DNA from: Deltaproteobacteria bacterium
GTDB taxonomy: Bacteria > Desulfobacterota > Desulfomonilia > UBA1062
Assembly (NCBI GenBank): GCA_018433085.1
Contig: JAHDRW010000045.1
Location: forward strand, 1-40,699
Direction: 5' to 3'
DNA length: 40,699 bases
In this document: piece by piece, positions 1 to 7,815 of the stretch
Layout: every line of letters starts with the position of its first letter
Numbering within the stretch: the first letter of the stretch is position 1
Position numbers and translations under genes: made by a program
Notes under the pieces: generated by a model
Database searches by the model: none
What the model was told of the DNA's origin: nothing
What the model saw: the letters and a program-made list of their open reading frames with translations, nothing else

Positions 1-108
1 AAGCGGTTGCGGGAGCTTGAGCGGGAGAATGCCCGGCTGAAGAAGCTGGTTGCTGAGCTGAGCCTTGACAAGGTGATGCTTGAGGATCTGCTGAGAAAAA
101 ACTTTTAG
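1..108 (+). CDS. IS3-family transposase OrfA, C-terminal part (5' end off window)
   Basis: Frame 1 reads through 35 codons to TAG at 106-108. The peptide is a leucine-zipper-like tail (RELERENARLKKLVAELS... ending LLRKNF), typical of the C terminus of IS3 OrfA, which carries the helix-turn-helix DNA-binding domain upstream and dimerises through this zipper. The last codons contain A AAA AAC at 96-102, in the correct phase for -1 slippage into the orfB frame, so this gene also supplies the N terminus of an OrfAB fusion transposase. Confidence 0.8.
   Translation, partial: KRLRELERENARLKKLVAELSLDKVMLEDLLRKNF
96..102 (+). promoter_or_regulatory. Programmed -1 ribosomal frameshift heptamer (A AAA AAC)
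   Basis: Six A residues and a C lie just before the orfA stop, phased as X XXY YYZ in the orfA frame (AAA 97-99, AAC 100-102). Slipping back one base continues through CTT TTA GAG CCC into the orfB frame with no stop before the orfB ATG at 135. IS3 elements make their active OrfAB transposase by exactly this mechanism. No stimulatory stem was worked out. Confidence 0.75.
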
Positions 109-134
109 AGCCCAAAGCGAAGAAGGAGGCAGCG

Positions 135-962
135 ATGCATGCGATGGATCGTTTTGGGCTGAGCGAAAGGAAGGCCTGCAGGCTGGTTGAGCTGAACCGT
201 TCGAGCAAGCGGTATAAGCCCGGCAAGAGAGATGACAGCGAGATCCGGGCAAGGATACGGGAACTGGCAGAGAAGCACAGGAAGTATGGCTCTCCGATGA
301 TCCATGCGATCTTGCGCAGAGAGGGATACGTGCTCAACCACAAGAAGACGGAGCGGATATATCGTGAGGAAAGACTTTCTTTGAGGAAGAAGGTCAGGAG
401 AAAGCTGCCCGCTCGTGCTCGAGTGCCAATGGAGAGAGCCACCCGGGTAAACGAGGTATGGTCCATGGATTTTGTGTCTGACTCTTTGGCTGGCGGCCGC
501 AAGTTTCGTGTACTGACAATAGTAGATGATTTTACTCGGTTTTGTCCGGGAATGGCGGTGTCCTCATCGCTGCCGGCAAGGCGTGTGACGAGATTCCTCG
601 ATGAGGTAGCGTACATCAGTGGGTATCCTGAGCGAATTCGTGTGGATAACGGTCCTGAGTTTATTTCTCGTGATTTCAGTTCATGGGCACGCAAGAGGGG
701 AATCGAGGTTGAGTATATCAGGCCTGGCAAGCCGACCGACAATTCATTTATCGAGAGCTTCAACGGGAAATTTCGTGATGAATGCTTGAACGAAAACTGG
801 TTCATGAGCATCCAGGAAAGCAGGCGTGTCATTGAGGACTGGAGGATCGAATACAATACCTACCGTCCGCACAGTTCACTTGGGAGATGTACCCCGGATG
901 AATTTGCCGGAAAACACATGGATATGTTAGACACTAAGACACTCGCCTTAAAAATGGCCTAA
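135..962 (+). CDS. IS3-family transposase OrfB (DDE integrase domain)
   Basis: This 275-residue protein is the catalytic half of the IS3 transposase. An HTH_21-like region (about residues 30-90, with the KYGSPMIHAIL block) precedes an rve integrase core. The acidic triad is visible as D112 (SMDFVSD), D171 (RVDNGPEF) and E207 (NSFIESFNGKFRDE), with 35 residues between the second D and the E (D,D35E). The C terminus has the usual YNTYRPHSSLG block. The ATG at 135 is the first start for OrfB alone; the functional enzyme is probably the frameshift fusion that enters this frame at about 102. No internal stop or truncation is seen. Confidence 0.93.
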   Translation: MHAMDRFGLSERKACRLVELNRSSKRYKPGKRDDSEIRARIRELAEKHRKYGSPMIHAILRREGYVLNHKKTERIYREERLSLRKKVRRKLPARARVPMERATRVNEVWSMDFVSDSLAGGRKFRVLTIVDDFTRFCPGMAVSSSLPARRVTRFLDEVAYISGYPERIRVDNGPEFISRDFSSWARKRGIEVEYIRPGKPTDNSFIESFNGKFRDECLNENWFMSIQESRRVIEDWRIEYNTYRPHSSLGRCTPDEFAGKHMDMLDTKTLALKMA

Positions 963-1036
963 AGAATGGGGGAAGGTCATCGGATTGATGGACATACGGT
1001 AAGAACACGTAACGTACATGAATTACTCAAGGCTAA

Positions 1037-1276
1037 GGTGGCTTTTTGTTTGACCCCAAGGACCCGGTTTCGATCGCCAATGCAATTGAAAAGTTGTGCA
1101 ATTTGACTGATGCAGACTGGCAGAGCCTCTCACGTAATGCTCGGCGATACGTTGAAAAAAGCTCACATTGGATTGCATGGTTGCGGCGTATGAACCCCTA
1201 CTGTCTTATCTCGCATCGGGTCCGGTCTGCTAGTTTGGTTCACAGAAGGAAGATATCTCTTGAATATTGCCGGTAA
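1037..1276 (+). pseudogene. Remnant: C-terminal fragment of a GT4 glycosyltransferase
   Basis: The reading frame opens after a stop at 1034-1036 and gives GGFLFDPKDPVSIANAIEKL followed by a SLSRNARRYVEKSS segment. This is the end of the nucleotide-sugar-binding Rossmann domain of retaining GT4 enzymes (a G-FLFDP-DP--IA-AI--L pattern, then the terminal helix). About 45 residues are recognisable; after KSS the sequence loses resemblance and runs to a stop at 1274-1276. The N-terminal 300 or so residues are missing and there is no credible start, so it is taken as debris left by the IS insertion or by recombination. A TTG at 1046 could nominally start a 76-residue peptide, but a function is unlikely. 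Confidence 0.6.
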
Positions 1277-2408
1277 CAGATCTAACCAGGTCTCAAAAAA
1301 GCTGAAGCTTCTTTTTATCGGCGCATTTCCGCCATCCAATAAGAAGATTTTCGGCGGCAATGTCACAGACTGCAAGATACTGCTTGATGCTGGACTTGCT
1401 AATCACTTTGACTTGATCCTCTTAGATTCTACCCAACGCACGGTACCACCTCCCCCGGTTTGGCGAAGGTTGATGTATGCGTTACCCCGTATCTGGAATT
1501 TTGTTTATTTGACAAAAAAAAACAGGCCGGATGCTATTCTTATTTTTGCATCCACTGGGTTGAGTTTTATCGAAAAATCATTTCTAGCAATTCTTGGTCG
1601 GATTTTTAAAAGTTGCGTCATGTTTTTTCCACGAGGTGGACGTTTGATGGATGAATGTCGCCAGAGTAATTTCTATAGGTGCTTTGTGCGTCTGATGATG
1701 CGGTTTCCTAATATATTGTTGTGCCAAGGTGAAGTTTGGAGAAATTTTTTTGTAAATGAATTAGAACTCGGAATAGAGAAGTGCGCCATATTGACGAATT
1801 GGACAGCTACGGCGGATCTGTTGGAGATTGGTTCGAGGCGTTGTTATGACACGAATAACAAGATTAAGATTCTTTTCCTTGGATCGCTGAATCGCAGTAA
1901 AGGGGTTTTTGAATTGATCGATGCATTCTCACAGTTGATATCTCTCTTTCCTTATCTTGAATTAGTGATTGCAGGGGAAGGTAAAGATTCTGATGAAGCT
2001 CTGATCTATGTGAAGGAAAAAGGGCTCAATAAAAATGTATTTTTTACTGGTTGGATTGAAGGAGAACGCAAGCTGTATGTCCTGTCTGATTCTGATATAT
2101 TTTGTCTCCCCAGTCATGTGGAGGGGCTTCCCAATTCTATGATTGAAGCAATGGCTGTTGGTCTGCCGGTTATTATAACCCCTGTGGGATCAGTTCCCGA
2201 TGTAATTACAGATGGTGAGAACGGGCTTCTAACACCCTTATACGACTCTGTTTCTCTTGCGCATCGAATAGAACTGTTAGTGGTAGATCAGGCTCTGCGT
2301 ATGGCACTTGGGCGGGCTGCACATGAAACTGCAAGAACCAAGTTTAATCCTGTTAAAGCAGTTCAACAACTTGTATTTTTGGCGGAAAAAGACAAAATTT
2401 CTGAATGA
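1260..2408 (+). CDS. Glycosyltransferase family 4 (GT-B fold)
   Basis: A 382-residue retaining GT4 enzyme, expected to transfer a sugar from a nucleotide donor to a lipid-linked glycan on the inner face of the membrane. An N-terminal acceptor domain begins near residue 16 (KLLFIGAFPPSNKKIFGG). The C-terminal donor domain shows KILFLGSLNRSKGVFELIDAF, LVIAGEGKDSDEA, FFTGWIEGERKLY and the E-x7-E region (HVEGLPNSMIEAMAVGLPVI), followed by the SVPDVITDGENGLL loop. The TTG at 1260 is preceded by a GGAAG-type ribosome site. Its end overlaps the next frame by four bases. Base composition is clearly more AT-rich than most of the cluster (about 35-40% GC in sampled lines), suggesting separate acquisition. 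Donor and acceptor cannot be told from sequence. Confidence 0.9.
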   Translation: MNIAGNRSNQVSKKLKLLFIGAFPPSNKKIFGGNVTDCKILLDAGLANHFDLILLDSTQRTVPPPPVWRRLMYALPRIWNFVYLTKKNRPDAILIFASTGLSFIEKSFLAILGRIFKSCVMFFPRGGRLMDECRQSNFYRCFVRLMMRFPNILLCQGEVWRNFFVNELELGIEKCAILTNWTATADLLEIGSRRCYDTNNKIKILFLGSLNRSKGVFELIDAFSQLISLFPYLELVIAGEGKDSDEALIYVKEKGLNKNVFFTGWIEGERKLYVLSDSDIFCLPSHVEGLPNSMIEAMAVGLPVIITPVGSVPDVITDGENGLLTPLYDSVSLAHRIELLVVDQALRMALGRAAHETARTKFNPVKAVQQLVFLAEKDKISE

Positions 2409-2758
2409 TAATTAACAAAAAATACCAGTCAGTCCCAAATATACGTTTTTTGCCAAATTACACAAAGGTCTCTAATGGTTCGAAGAGCTACCCTAAGGAA
2501 ACATTGAAAGTATTTGTGGACGGAAGGGTGAGACGCATGGAGAATTTTCGGGTAACAACAGGATATGGTTTCAAGGGATTCCGATCTTTCCGAACGTGGC
2601 AGCAGGATAAGGGCCATCAAGCTGAGATCGAAGAATTTGTTGAGCGGGTGACCAAAGGCGGTTTTCCCTTGATTCCAATGGACCAATTGGTGAACTTCAC
2701 TCGAGCCAGCTTTGCAGCGATGGAATTGGCCAAGTCTGGTAAGATTGTTCAATTGTAA
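2405..2758 (+). pseudogene. Remnant: C-terminal ~95 residues of a Gfo/Idh/MocA-type (bi-domain) sugar oxidoreductase
   Basis: From about residue 28 the 117-residue frame reads KSYPKETLKVFVDGRV, then a TGYGFKGFRSFRTWQQDKGH stretch and IPMDQLVNFTRASFAAME. I recognise this as the extreme C terminus of the large bi-domain dehydrogenases that commonly sit beside heparinase II/III genes in polysaccharide loci; the full proteins are about 700 residues. Both the NAD-binding and the zinc-dehydrogenase-like parts are absent. The first 25 or so residues (from the ATG at 2405) do not resemble the family and probably come from the recombination junction near 2480. It could still be translated by coupling to the upstream gene (4-nt overlap), but no catalytic part remains. 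Confidence 0.65.
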
Positions 2759-2770
2759 AGAAGCAAAACC

Positions 2771-3868
2771 ATGCGAATAGACCTCATCGCCGGTGCTCGG
2801 CCGAATTTCATGAAGATAGCGCCGATCATCCAAGCCATACAGACCAAACAGCAGGAAGGCGCGGATATTACCTATCGCCTTGTGCATACCGGCCAGCATT
2901 ATGACTATAACATGAGCGCCAGTTTTTTTGAGCAGCTGGACATCCCGGACCCGGATATCAACCTGGGTGCTGGTGGCGGCACGCAGGCTGAGCAGACAGC
3001 CGCGATCATGATTTGCTATGAAAAGCTATTGCAGCAGCAAAGACCGGATGTATGCCTGGTGGTGGGTGATGTGACATCCACCATGGCCTGCTCCATCGTG
3101 GCTCGCAAGAGGCTGGTAGACGTGGCCCACGTGGAGGCGGGCATACGTTCCGGTGATTGGACTATGCCGGAAGAGGTCAATCGTATCGTGACAGACAGCC
3201 TTACGAATCATTTCTTTACCACCAGCGAAACCGCAAACGAAAACTTGCGCAGGAGCGGCGTGAATCAGGAGAACATATTTTTTGTCGGCAATGTGATGAT
3301 CGATACACTGATGAAAAATATTGGGAACCTTCGCAAACCAATGATATGGGATAAAGCACAATTGCAGGACGGGCAGTACTTGGTCTTGACATTGCATCGC
3401 CCCGCCAACGTGGATGAAGAGAGAAAATTGAAGGGTATAATCGATGAAATCGTCCAGAATTCAAGAGAACTTTCCCTGATATTCCCTGTACATCCAAGGA
3501 CTGCTAAGATGCTTGATAAGCTTGACTTGTCTGCTCCCAATCTGCATCTGATTGAACCGCTCGGGTATCTTGAATTCAATTACCTGGTAAAGCATGCCAA
3601 GGCTGTTCTTACCGATTCCGGCGGCATTACCGAGGAAACAACCGTGATGGGTATTCCCTGCATGACACTCAGGGACAATACGGAGCGTCCGGAGACGGTC
3701 GAGATCGGTACGAATGAACTGATCGGTACCGACCCGGAAGCCATAGCGCCGGCGCTGGACAAGCTTTTCAGTGCTGGATGGAAGAGGGGCGGTATACCGG
3801 AGAAGTGGGATGGAAAAGCATCAGAGCGCATTGTTGATATTCTTCTGCAACGTTTTCATCCATTGTAG
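2771..3868 (+). CDS. wecB: UDP-N-acetylglucosamine 2-epimerase (non-hydrolysing)
   Basis: Interconverts UDP-GlcNAc and UDP-ManNAc in the cytoplasm, feeding ManNAc-type sugars to glycan assembly. The 365-residue length fits the family. Visible signatures are GARPNFMKIAPI (residues 8-19), VHTGQHYDYNMS, VVGDVTST with D100, HVEAGIRSGDWTMPEEVNR with E122 and E134/E135, LTLHRPANVDE with H209, PVHPRTAKML, and the C-terminal DSGGITEETTVMGIPCMTLRDNTERPET loop that binds the nucleotide, of which key residues are present. No missing catalytic residue was noticed. It starts 12 bases after the oxidoreductase scrap, so the ancestral order was probably oxidoreductase, epimerase, heparinase. Confidence 0.93.
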   Translation: MRIDLIAGARPNFMKIAPIIQAIQTKQQEGADITYRLVHTGQHYDYNMSASFFEQLDIPDPDINLGAGGGTQAEQTAAIMICYEKLLQQQRPDVCLVVGDVTSTMACSIVARKRLVDVAHVEAGIRSGDWTMPEEVNRIVTDSLTNHFFTTSETANENLRRSGVNQENIFFVGNVMIDTLMKNIGNLRKPMIWDKAQLQDGQYLVLTLHRPANVDEERKLKGIIDEIVQNSRELSLIFPVHPRTAKMLDKLDLSAPNLHLIEPLGYLEFNYLVKHAKAVLTDSGGITEETTVMGIPCMTLRDNTERPETVEIGTNELIGTDPEAIAPALDKLFSAGWKRGGIPEKWDGKASERIVDILLQRFHPL

Positions 3869-3972
3869 GTCTTCGGAATACCCGCATAGTTTGGATCTCA
3901 AGCAAACCAATTGGACGCATACTCTTACTTATCGATAACTGTTCCTCAACCAGCTTTTCGTCAGATATTCTG

Positions 3973-5955
3973 ATGCATCCCATTGCCCCATTGAAAAAAA
4001 TCTTACTTTATACTTACACCATTTGCCGTCTTGGTTTTTGGAATGTTGCCTACGTTGCCTGGTACCGATTCACCCTAAAATCCAGGATTCGGAAACTGTT
4101 TTTTCCTCAACGATCATTATCCGCAGATGCACCTTTCTTTCATGAGAGCAGCAACTTAATCGATTTTCCTGATTCATGGAAAGCAGCACTCCTCGAAGAT
4201 GCAGATAAAATCGTCCAAGGGCAACTGCGTTATTATGCCTATCACTGGAAATTTGTGGGTAACCCGCCCAACTGGTTTTTGAACCCTTTTAATGGAAGAA
4301 CCTGGGGAAACCCACATAAGCACTGGACTACTATTGATGATATCAATGAAAGCGCCGGTGACATCAAGAATATCTGGGAAGCCTCCCGTTTCGAATGGGT
4401 GGTGACACTGGCACGGGCATATGCTGTCAGCGGAAAGGCGATCTATCTTGAAACCCTGAACAGATGGCTTAGTGACTGGGTGGAGAAAAACCCCATGAAT
4501 ATCGGCCCAAATTGGAAATGCGGGCAGGAGGCGGCAATTCGGGTTTTAAGCCTCCTGCAGGCGGCTTCGATTATGGGCCAGTGGGATAAACCCACCACGG
4601 TATTGCACGAGTTCATCTATCGGCACCTTGAAAGGATAAGCGCTAATATCCGCTATGCCATTGCTCAAGATAACAATCACGGTACCAGCGAGGCAGCGGC
4701 GTTGTTTATCGGGGGACACTGGTGCACCCAATATCGTTTCAAGGACTCGACAAGGTGGGATTCACTAAATCATGTCTTGCAATACATGTACTGCAGAGGC
4801 AGGAAAAACGAAAAGATCGGCGGAATAAGATGCAATGATTTTGTCCGCCAAGGCAGGAAATGGCTTGAGAATCGAATAAGAAAACTGGTGGAAGAGGACG
4901 GCAGTTTTTCCCAGCATTCTATTACGTATCATCGCGTTCTTCTCGACACCCTTATTTTTGTGGTGAACTGGCAAAGAAAGCTTGGTACTGCTCCTTTTTC
5001 TTCAATCTTCTACCAACGATCCAAGGCAGCCCTTGATTGGTTGAGCATATTTACAGACACTTCAACGGGTAAAGCACCGAACCTCGGCGCCAATGACGGG
5101 GCCATGCTCTTGCATACCCACAGCTGTGATTACCGGGATTTCCGTCCCACTATCCAAACAGCTTCGGTATTGTTCAATGGCCATAAAGCATACACATCAG
5201 GCCCGTGGGATGAGCCATGTTATTGGCTCGGGTTGAATGAAACCGCTATTGAGGATGTCGGTACAGGAAAAACATCAAGAGTGCTTCCGGGAGGGTATGT
5301 GTTCATGGATGGGAAGGATTCATGGGGGATGATCCGGTTTCCCATGTATCGGTTCCGGCCTGCGCACAATGATGTTTTTCACTTTGACCTTTGGTTTAAA
5401 GGTGAAAATATCTGCCGTGACGACGGAAGTTATTCCTATAATCCTGAGAATGCGACAGATGGAGATTATTTTGGATCCGTCAAGTCGCACAATACCGTCG
5501 GCTTTGATAACGGAGAGCAGATGCCACAGTTGGGGAGATTTCTCATGGGGCGTTGGATCCGAGCAGAAGATATCGGTCCTATTAAGCTAGGTAGCGAGGG
5601 TTGGCAGTGTTGGCGTGGTGTTTATAAGGATTGGAGGGGTAATCGCCATCAACGTGTTATATCCTGGAAAGAAAACGAGTGGGTTATTGAGGATGACCTT
5701 TCCGGCGATTTTGAAAGGGCGGAGATAATCTTCCGTCTGGTTCCGGATACCTATCAGATCAAAGACAACATCATCAGCGCTGCTTGGGGAAACATTGGGG
5801 TTACGGGGTCCGATTTTCAAATAAGATTAGCTGCTGGGTTCGAATCTCTCTATTATCAACAAAAGCAACATGTTGATGTGCTGGTTATAAGCCCCGCTAA
5901 GGGGTGCGATAGGATCAAGACCAAGTTTATTCTGGGCTTCCAAGGGGCGGACTGA
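3973..5955 (+). CDS. Heparinase II/III-like polysaccharide lyase family protein
   Basis: A 660-residue protein with the two-part heparinase II/III architecture: an N-terminal alpha/alpha toroid (about 60-400) and a C-terminal beta-sandwich (about 430-650). Likely active-site segments are DNNHGTSEAA (N235, H236), HSITYHR with Y319, and the sandwich motif FRPAHNDVFHFDLWF with a following SHNTVGFDN. Known members cleave uronic-acid-containing polysaccharides by beta-elimination, but relatives in biosynthetic clusters have no proven substrate and may act in glycan turnover or modification. No classical signal peptide is evident; residues 8-32 are mildly hydrophobic and could be an uncleaved anchor. 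A 104-base gap separates it from wecB and only 7 bases separate it from the next glycosyltransferase, suggesting co-transcription. Confidence 0.87.
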   Translation: MHPIAPLKKILLYTYTICRLGFWNVAYVAWYRFTLKSRIRKLFFPQRSLSADAPFFHESSNLIDFPDSWKAALLEDADKIVQGQLRYYAYHWKFVGNPPNWFLNPFNGRTWGNPHKHWTTIDDINESAGDIKNIWEASRFEWVVTLARAYAVSGKAIYLETLNRWLSDWVEKNPMNIGPNWKCGQEAAIRVLSLLQAASIMGQWDKPTTVLHEFIYRHLERISANIRYAIAQDNNHGTSEAAALFIGGHWCTQYRFKDSTRWDSLNHVLQYMYCRGRKNEKIGGIRCNDFVRQGRKWLENRIRKLVEEDGSFSQHSITYHRVLLDTLIFVVNWQRKLGTAPFSSIFYQRSKAALDWLSIFTDTSTGKAPNLGANDGAMLLHTHSCDYRDFRPTIQTASVLFNGHKAYTSGPWDEPCYWLGLNETAIEDVGTGKTSRVLPGGYVFMDGKDSWGMIRFPMYRFRPAHNDVFHFDLWFKGENICRDDGSYSYNPENATDGDYFGSVKSHNTVGFDNGEQMPQLGRFLMGRWIRAEDIGPIKLGSEGWQCWRGVYKDWRGNRHQRVISWKENEWVIEDDLSGDFERAEIIFRLVPDTYQIKDNIISAAWGNIGVTGSDFQIRLAAGFESLYYQQKQHVDVLVISPAKGCDRIKTKFILGFQGAD

Positions 5956-5962
5956 TATCACT

Positions 5963-7213
5963 ATGCATATTCTATACTTCCATCAGTATTTTACGACACC
6001 CAGAACGGCCGGGGGGACCCGGTCCTACGAAATGGCACGACAGTTGATTGCCCGTGGCCATAAGGTGACGATGGTTTGCTCCAAACAGGCAGGTGACAGC
6101 CTGGATTTACCGGGCAACCCGGAAGCGCGAATGCGAGAAGGCGTTATCGACGGAATCAGGGTAATTCAGTTCAACCTTGAGTACAGCAACTATATGAGTT
6201 TACCCCGGCGGGCCTTTATTTTCTTGCGTTTTGCCATGTGCAGCTCAGCAATTGCCTTGCGGATGGATTATGATCTTATATTTGCCACCTCGACGCCACT
6301 CACCGCGGGAATACCAGGAATCTTCGCTCGCCTCCTGCGTGGTAAGCCTTTTATTTTTGAAGTAAGGGACTTATGGCCGGAACTTCCACGGGCGATGGGG
6401 GTGGTGAAAAACCCATTCGTTCTTGCCGGCTTGTCTGCGTTGGAGTGGATGAGCTATCGGGCGGCTTCCGCATGTATTGCGCTGGCGCCCGGTATTCAGG
6501 AAGGTATTGCCAGGAACAGTCCAAAAAACCGTGCCATATCCATGATCCCCAATGGGTGCGATCTGGAAATGTTTCATCCGGGTAAAAGGGAGGACCTGGA
6601 CTTGCCCGGTTGCCGCCCTACGGATTGCGTGGCCGTGTTTACCGGCGCCCATGGCATGGCGAATGGACTGGATTCCGTTCTGGATGCAGCCCGTGTCTTG
6701 CTTTGCAGGGAACGTGAGGACATAGTTCTAGTATTCATCGGTGACGGCAAACTGAAACCTAAGCTGGTGGCGCGAGCAGAAGCAGAAGGTCTGAAAAATT
6801 GTCGTTTTATCGACCCCATGCCGAAAAATCAACTCAACCGTGTGGTGAGTTGCTGTGACGTCGGTTTGATGATTCTGGATGATGTGCCAGCTTTTTATTA
6901 TGGCACCTCACCTAACAAGTTTTTCGATTATATTTCGTCTGGACTACCAGTGCTCAATAATTATCCCGGTTGGCTGGCGGATTTAATCAATGAACATCGA
7001 TGCGGCATTGCTATACCGCCGCGCAACCCTGAGGCTTTTGCCGATGCACTGTGTACTTTGGCCGACAATGAGGCTCTGCGTAACGAGTACGGAAAGAATG
7101 CTCGACGACTGGCCGAAAAAGAATTTTCCCGTGACTGTCTGGCGACCCAATTTGTAGACTGGCTTGAGGAAACCTATAAAAATATTGAACAATGTCTAAG
7201 AAGAAACAGTTGA
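5963..7213 (+). CDS. Glycosyltransferase family 4, WbuB-like
   Basis: A 416-residue GT4 enzyme. It begins MHILYFHQYFTTPRTAGGTR and continues SYEMARQLIARGHKVTMVCS, the hallmark N terminus of WbuB-like transferases, which in E. coli O26 add N-acetyl-L-fucosamine. The middle reads PFIFEVRDLWPELPRAMGV. The donor domain has VAVFTGAHGMANGLDSVL, LVFIGDGKLKPKL, FIDPMPKNQLN and FYYGTSPNKFFDYISSGLPV, containing the acidic/aromatic donor-binding loop, then NPEAFADAL near the end. It overlaps the PglC-like gene by 22 bases, so the two are very probably translated from one message. The sugar added is unknown; linkage of the second residue after the lipid-linked initiating sugar would fit its position. Confidence 0.92.
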   Translation: MHILYFHQYFTTPRTAGGTRSYEMARQLIARGHKVTMVCSKQAGDSLDLPGNPEARMREGVIDGIRVIQFNLEYSNYMSLPRRAFIFLRFAMCSSAIALRMDYDLIFATSTPLTAGIPGIFARLLRGKPFIFEVRDLWPELPRAMGVVKNPFVLAGLSALEWMSYRAASACIALAPGIQEGIARNSPKNRAISMIPNGCDLEMFHPGKREDLDLPGCRPTDCVAVFTGAHGMANGLDSVLDAARVLLCREREDIVLVFIGDGKLKPKLVARAEAEGLKNCRFIDPMPKNQLNRVVSCCDVGLMILDDVPAFYYGTSPNKFFDYISSGLPVLNNYPGWLADLINEHRCGIAIPPRNPEAFADALCTLADNEALRNEYGKNARRLAEKEFSRDCLATQFVDWLEETYKNIEQCLRRNS

Positions 7214-7797
7214 AAAGGATTTTTGACATTGTGGTAAGCAGTATGTCTCTTGTTTTCTTATCCCCCTTATTGTTTATTATTGCATCGCTAATCCGCAAGA
7301 GAATGGGAGAACCCGTTCTGTTTCGCCAGCAGCGGCCCGGCTTGCACGGCCGGCCCTTCTGGCTTCTGAAATTTCGTACTATGACTGATGTAAGAGACAA
7401 TACAGGTATTCTGCTCCCCGATGTGGATAGGTTAACGAAATTTGGTCGTTTTCTTCGCGCCACTAGTTTGGACGAATTGCCGGAGTTTTTCAATGTCCTG
7501 AAAGGCGATATGAGTCTGGTCGGACCGCGACCCCTGCTGATGCAGTATCTTGACAGGTACACGCCGGAGCAGGCAAGGCGTCACGAGGTAAAGCCAGGGA
7601 TCACAGGGTGGGCGCAGATTCATGGCCGGAATGCACTGACATGGGAAGAGAAGTTCAAACTGGATGTATGGTATGTCGATAATTGGAGCATATGGTTAGA
7701 TATTAGGGTTCTCATAATTACTCTATGGAAAATTATCAGGAGAGAGGGAATAAATCATCCCGGGATGGCAACTATGGAGGAGTTTAGAGGTAAATAA
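7192..7797 (+). CDS. pglC: PglC-like initiating phosphoglycosyltransferase (monotopic)
   Basis: A 201-residue monotopic phosphoglycosyltransferase that moves a sugar phosphate from UDP-sugar to undecaprenyl phosphate, starting glycan assembly on the inner membrane. Residues 7-35 form the re-entrant membrane helix (KRIFDIVVSSMSLVFLSPL). The catalytic Asp-Glu pair appears in ATSLDELPEFFNVLKGDMSL, followed by VGPRPL, KPGITGWAQIHGRN and WYVDNWS. The small size and context next to PglD, PglE and PglF homologues point to diacetylbacillosamine phosphate (or a similar diamino sugar) as substrate. Its start lies inside the upstream glycosyltransferase gene. A second, larger initiating enzyme is encoded at 23322-24755. 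Confidence 0.92.
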   Translation: MSKKKQLKRIFDIVVSSMSLVFLSPLLFIIASLIRKRMGEPVLFRQQRPGLHGRPFWLLKFRTMTDVRDNTGILLPDVDRLTKFGRFLRATSLDELPEFFNVLKGDMSLVGPRPLLMQYLDRYTPEQARRHEVKPGITGWAQIHGRNALTWEEKFKLDVWYVDNWSIWLDIRVLIITLWKIIRREGINHPGMATMEEFRGK

Positions 7798-7815
7798 AAT
7801 ATTGAGAGGATTGCT

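Larger units (their letters stand above)
1..979 (+). mobile_element. IS3-family insertion sequence, IS407-like group, right part (left end off window)
   Basis: The segment holds the 3' end of orfA, all of orfB and the right terminus of an IS3-family element. The right end reads GGGGGAAGGTCA at 968-979, the inverse of the TGACC...CCCCC terminus known for IS407-type members of IS3. The left inverted repeat lies outside the window, so full length and target duplication cannot be read; IS407-type elements usually make a 4-bp duplication, which would make 980-983 (TCGG) the right copy. Both orfs appear open in the visible part, so the element may be active. It sits directly beside glycosyltransferase debris, consistent with insertion into, or rearrangement of, the polysaccharide locus. 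Confidence 0.82.
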
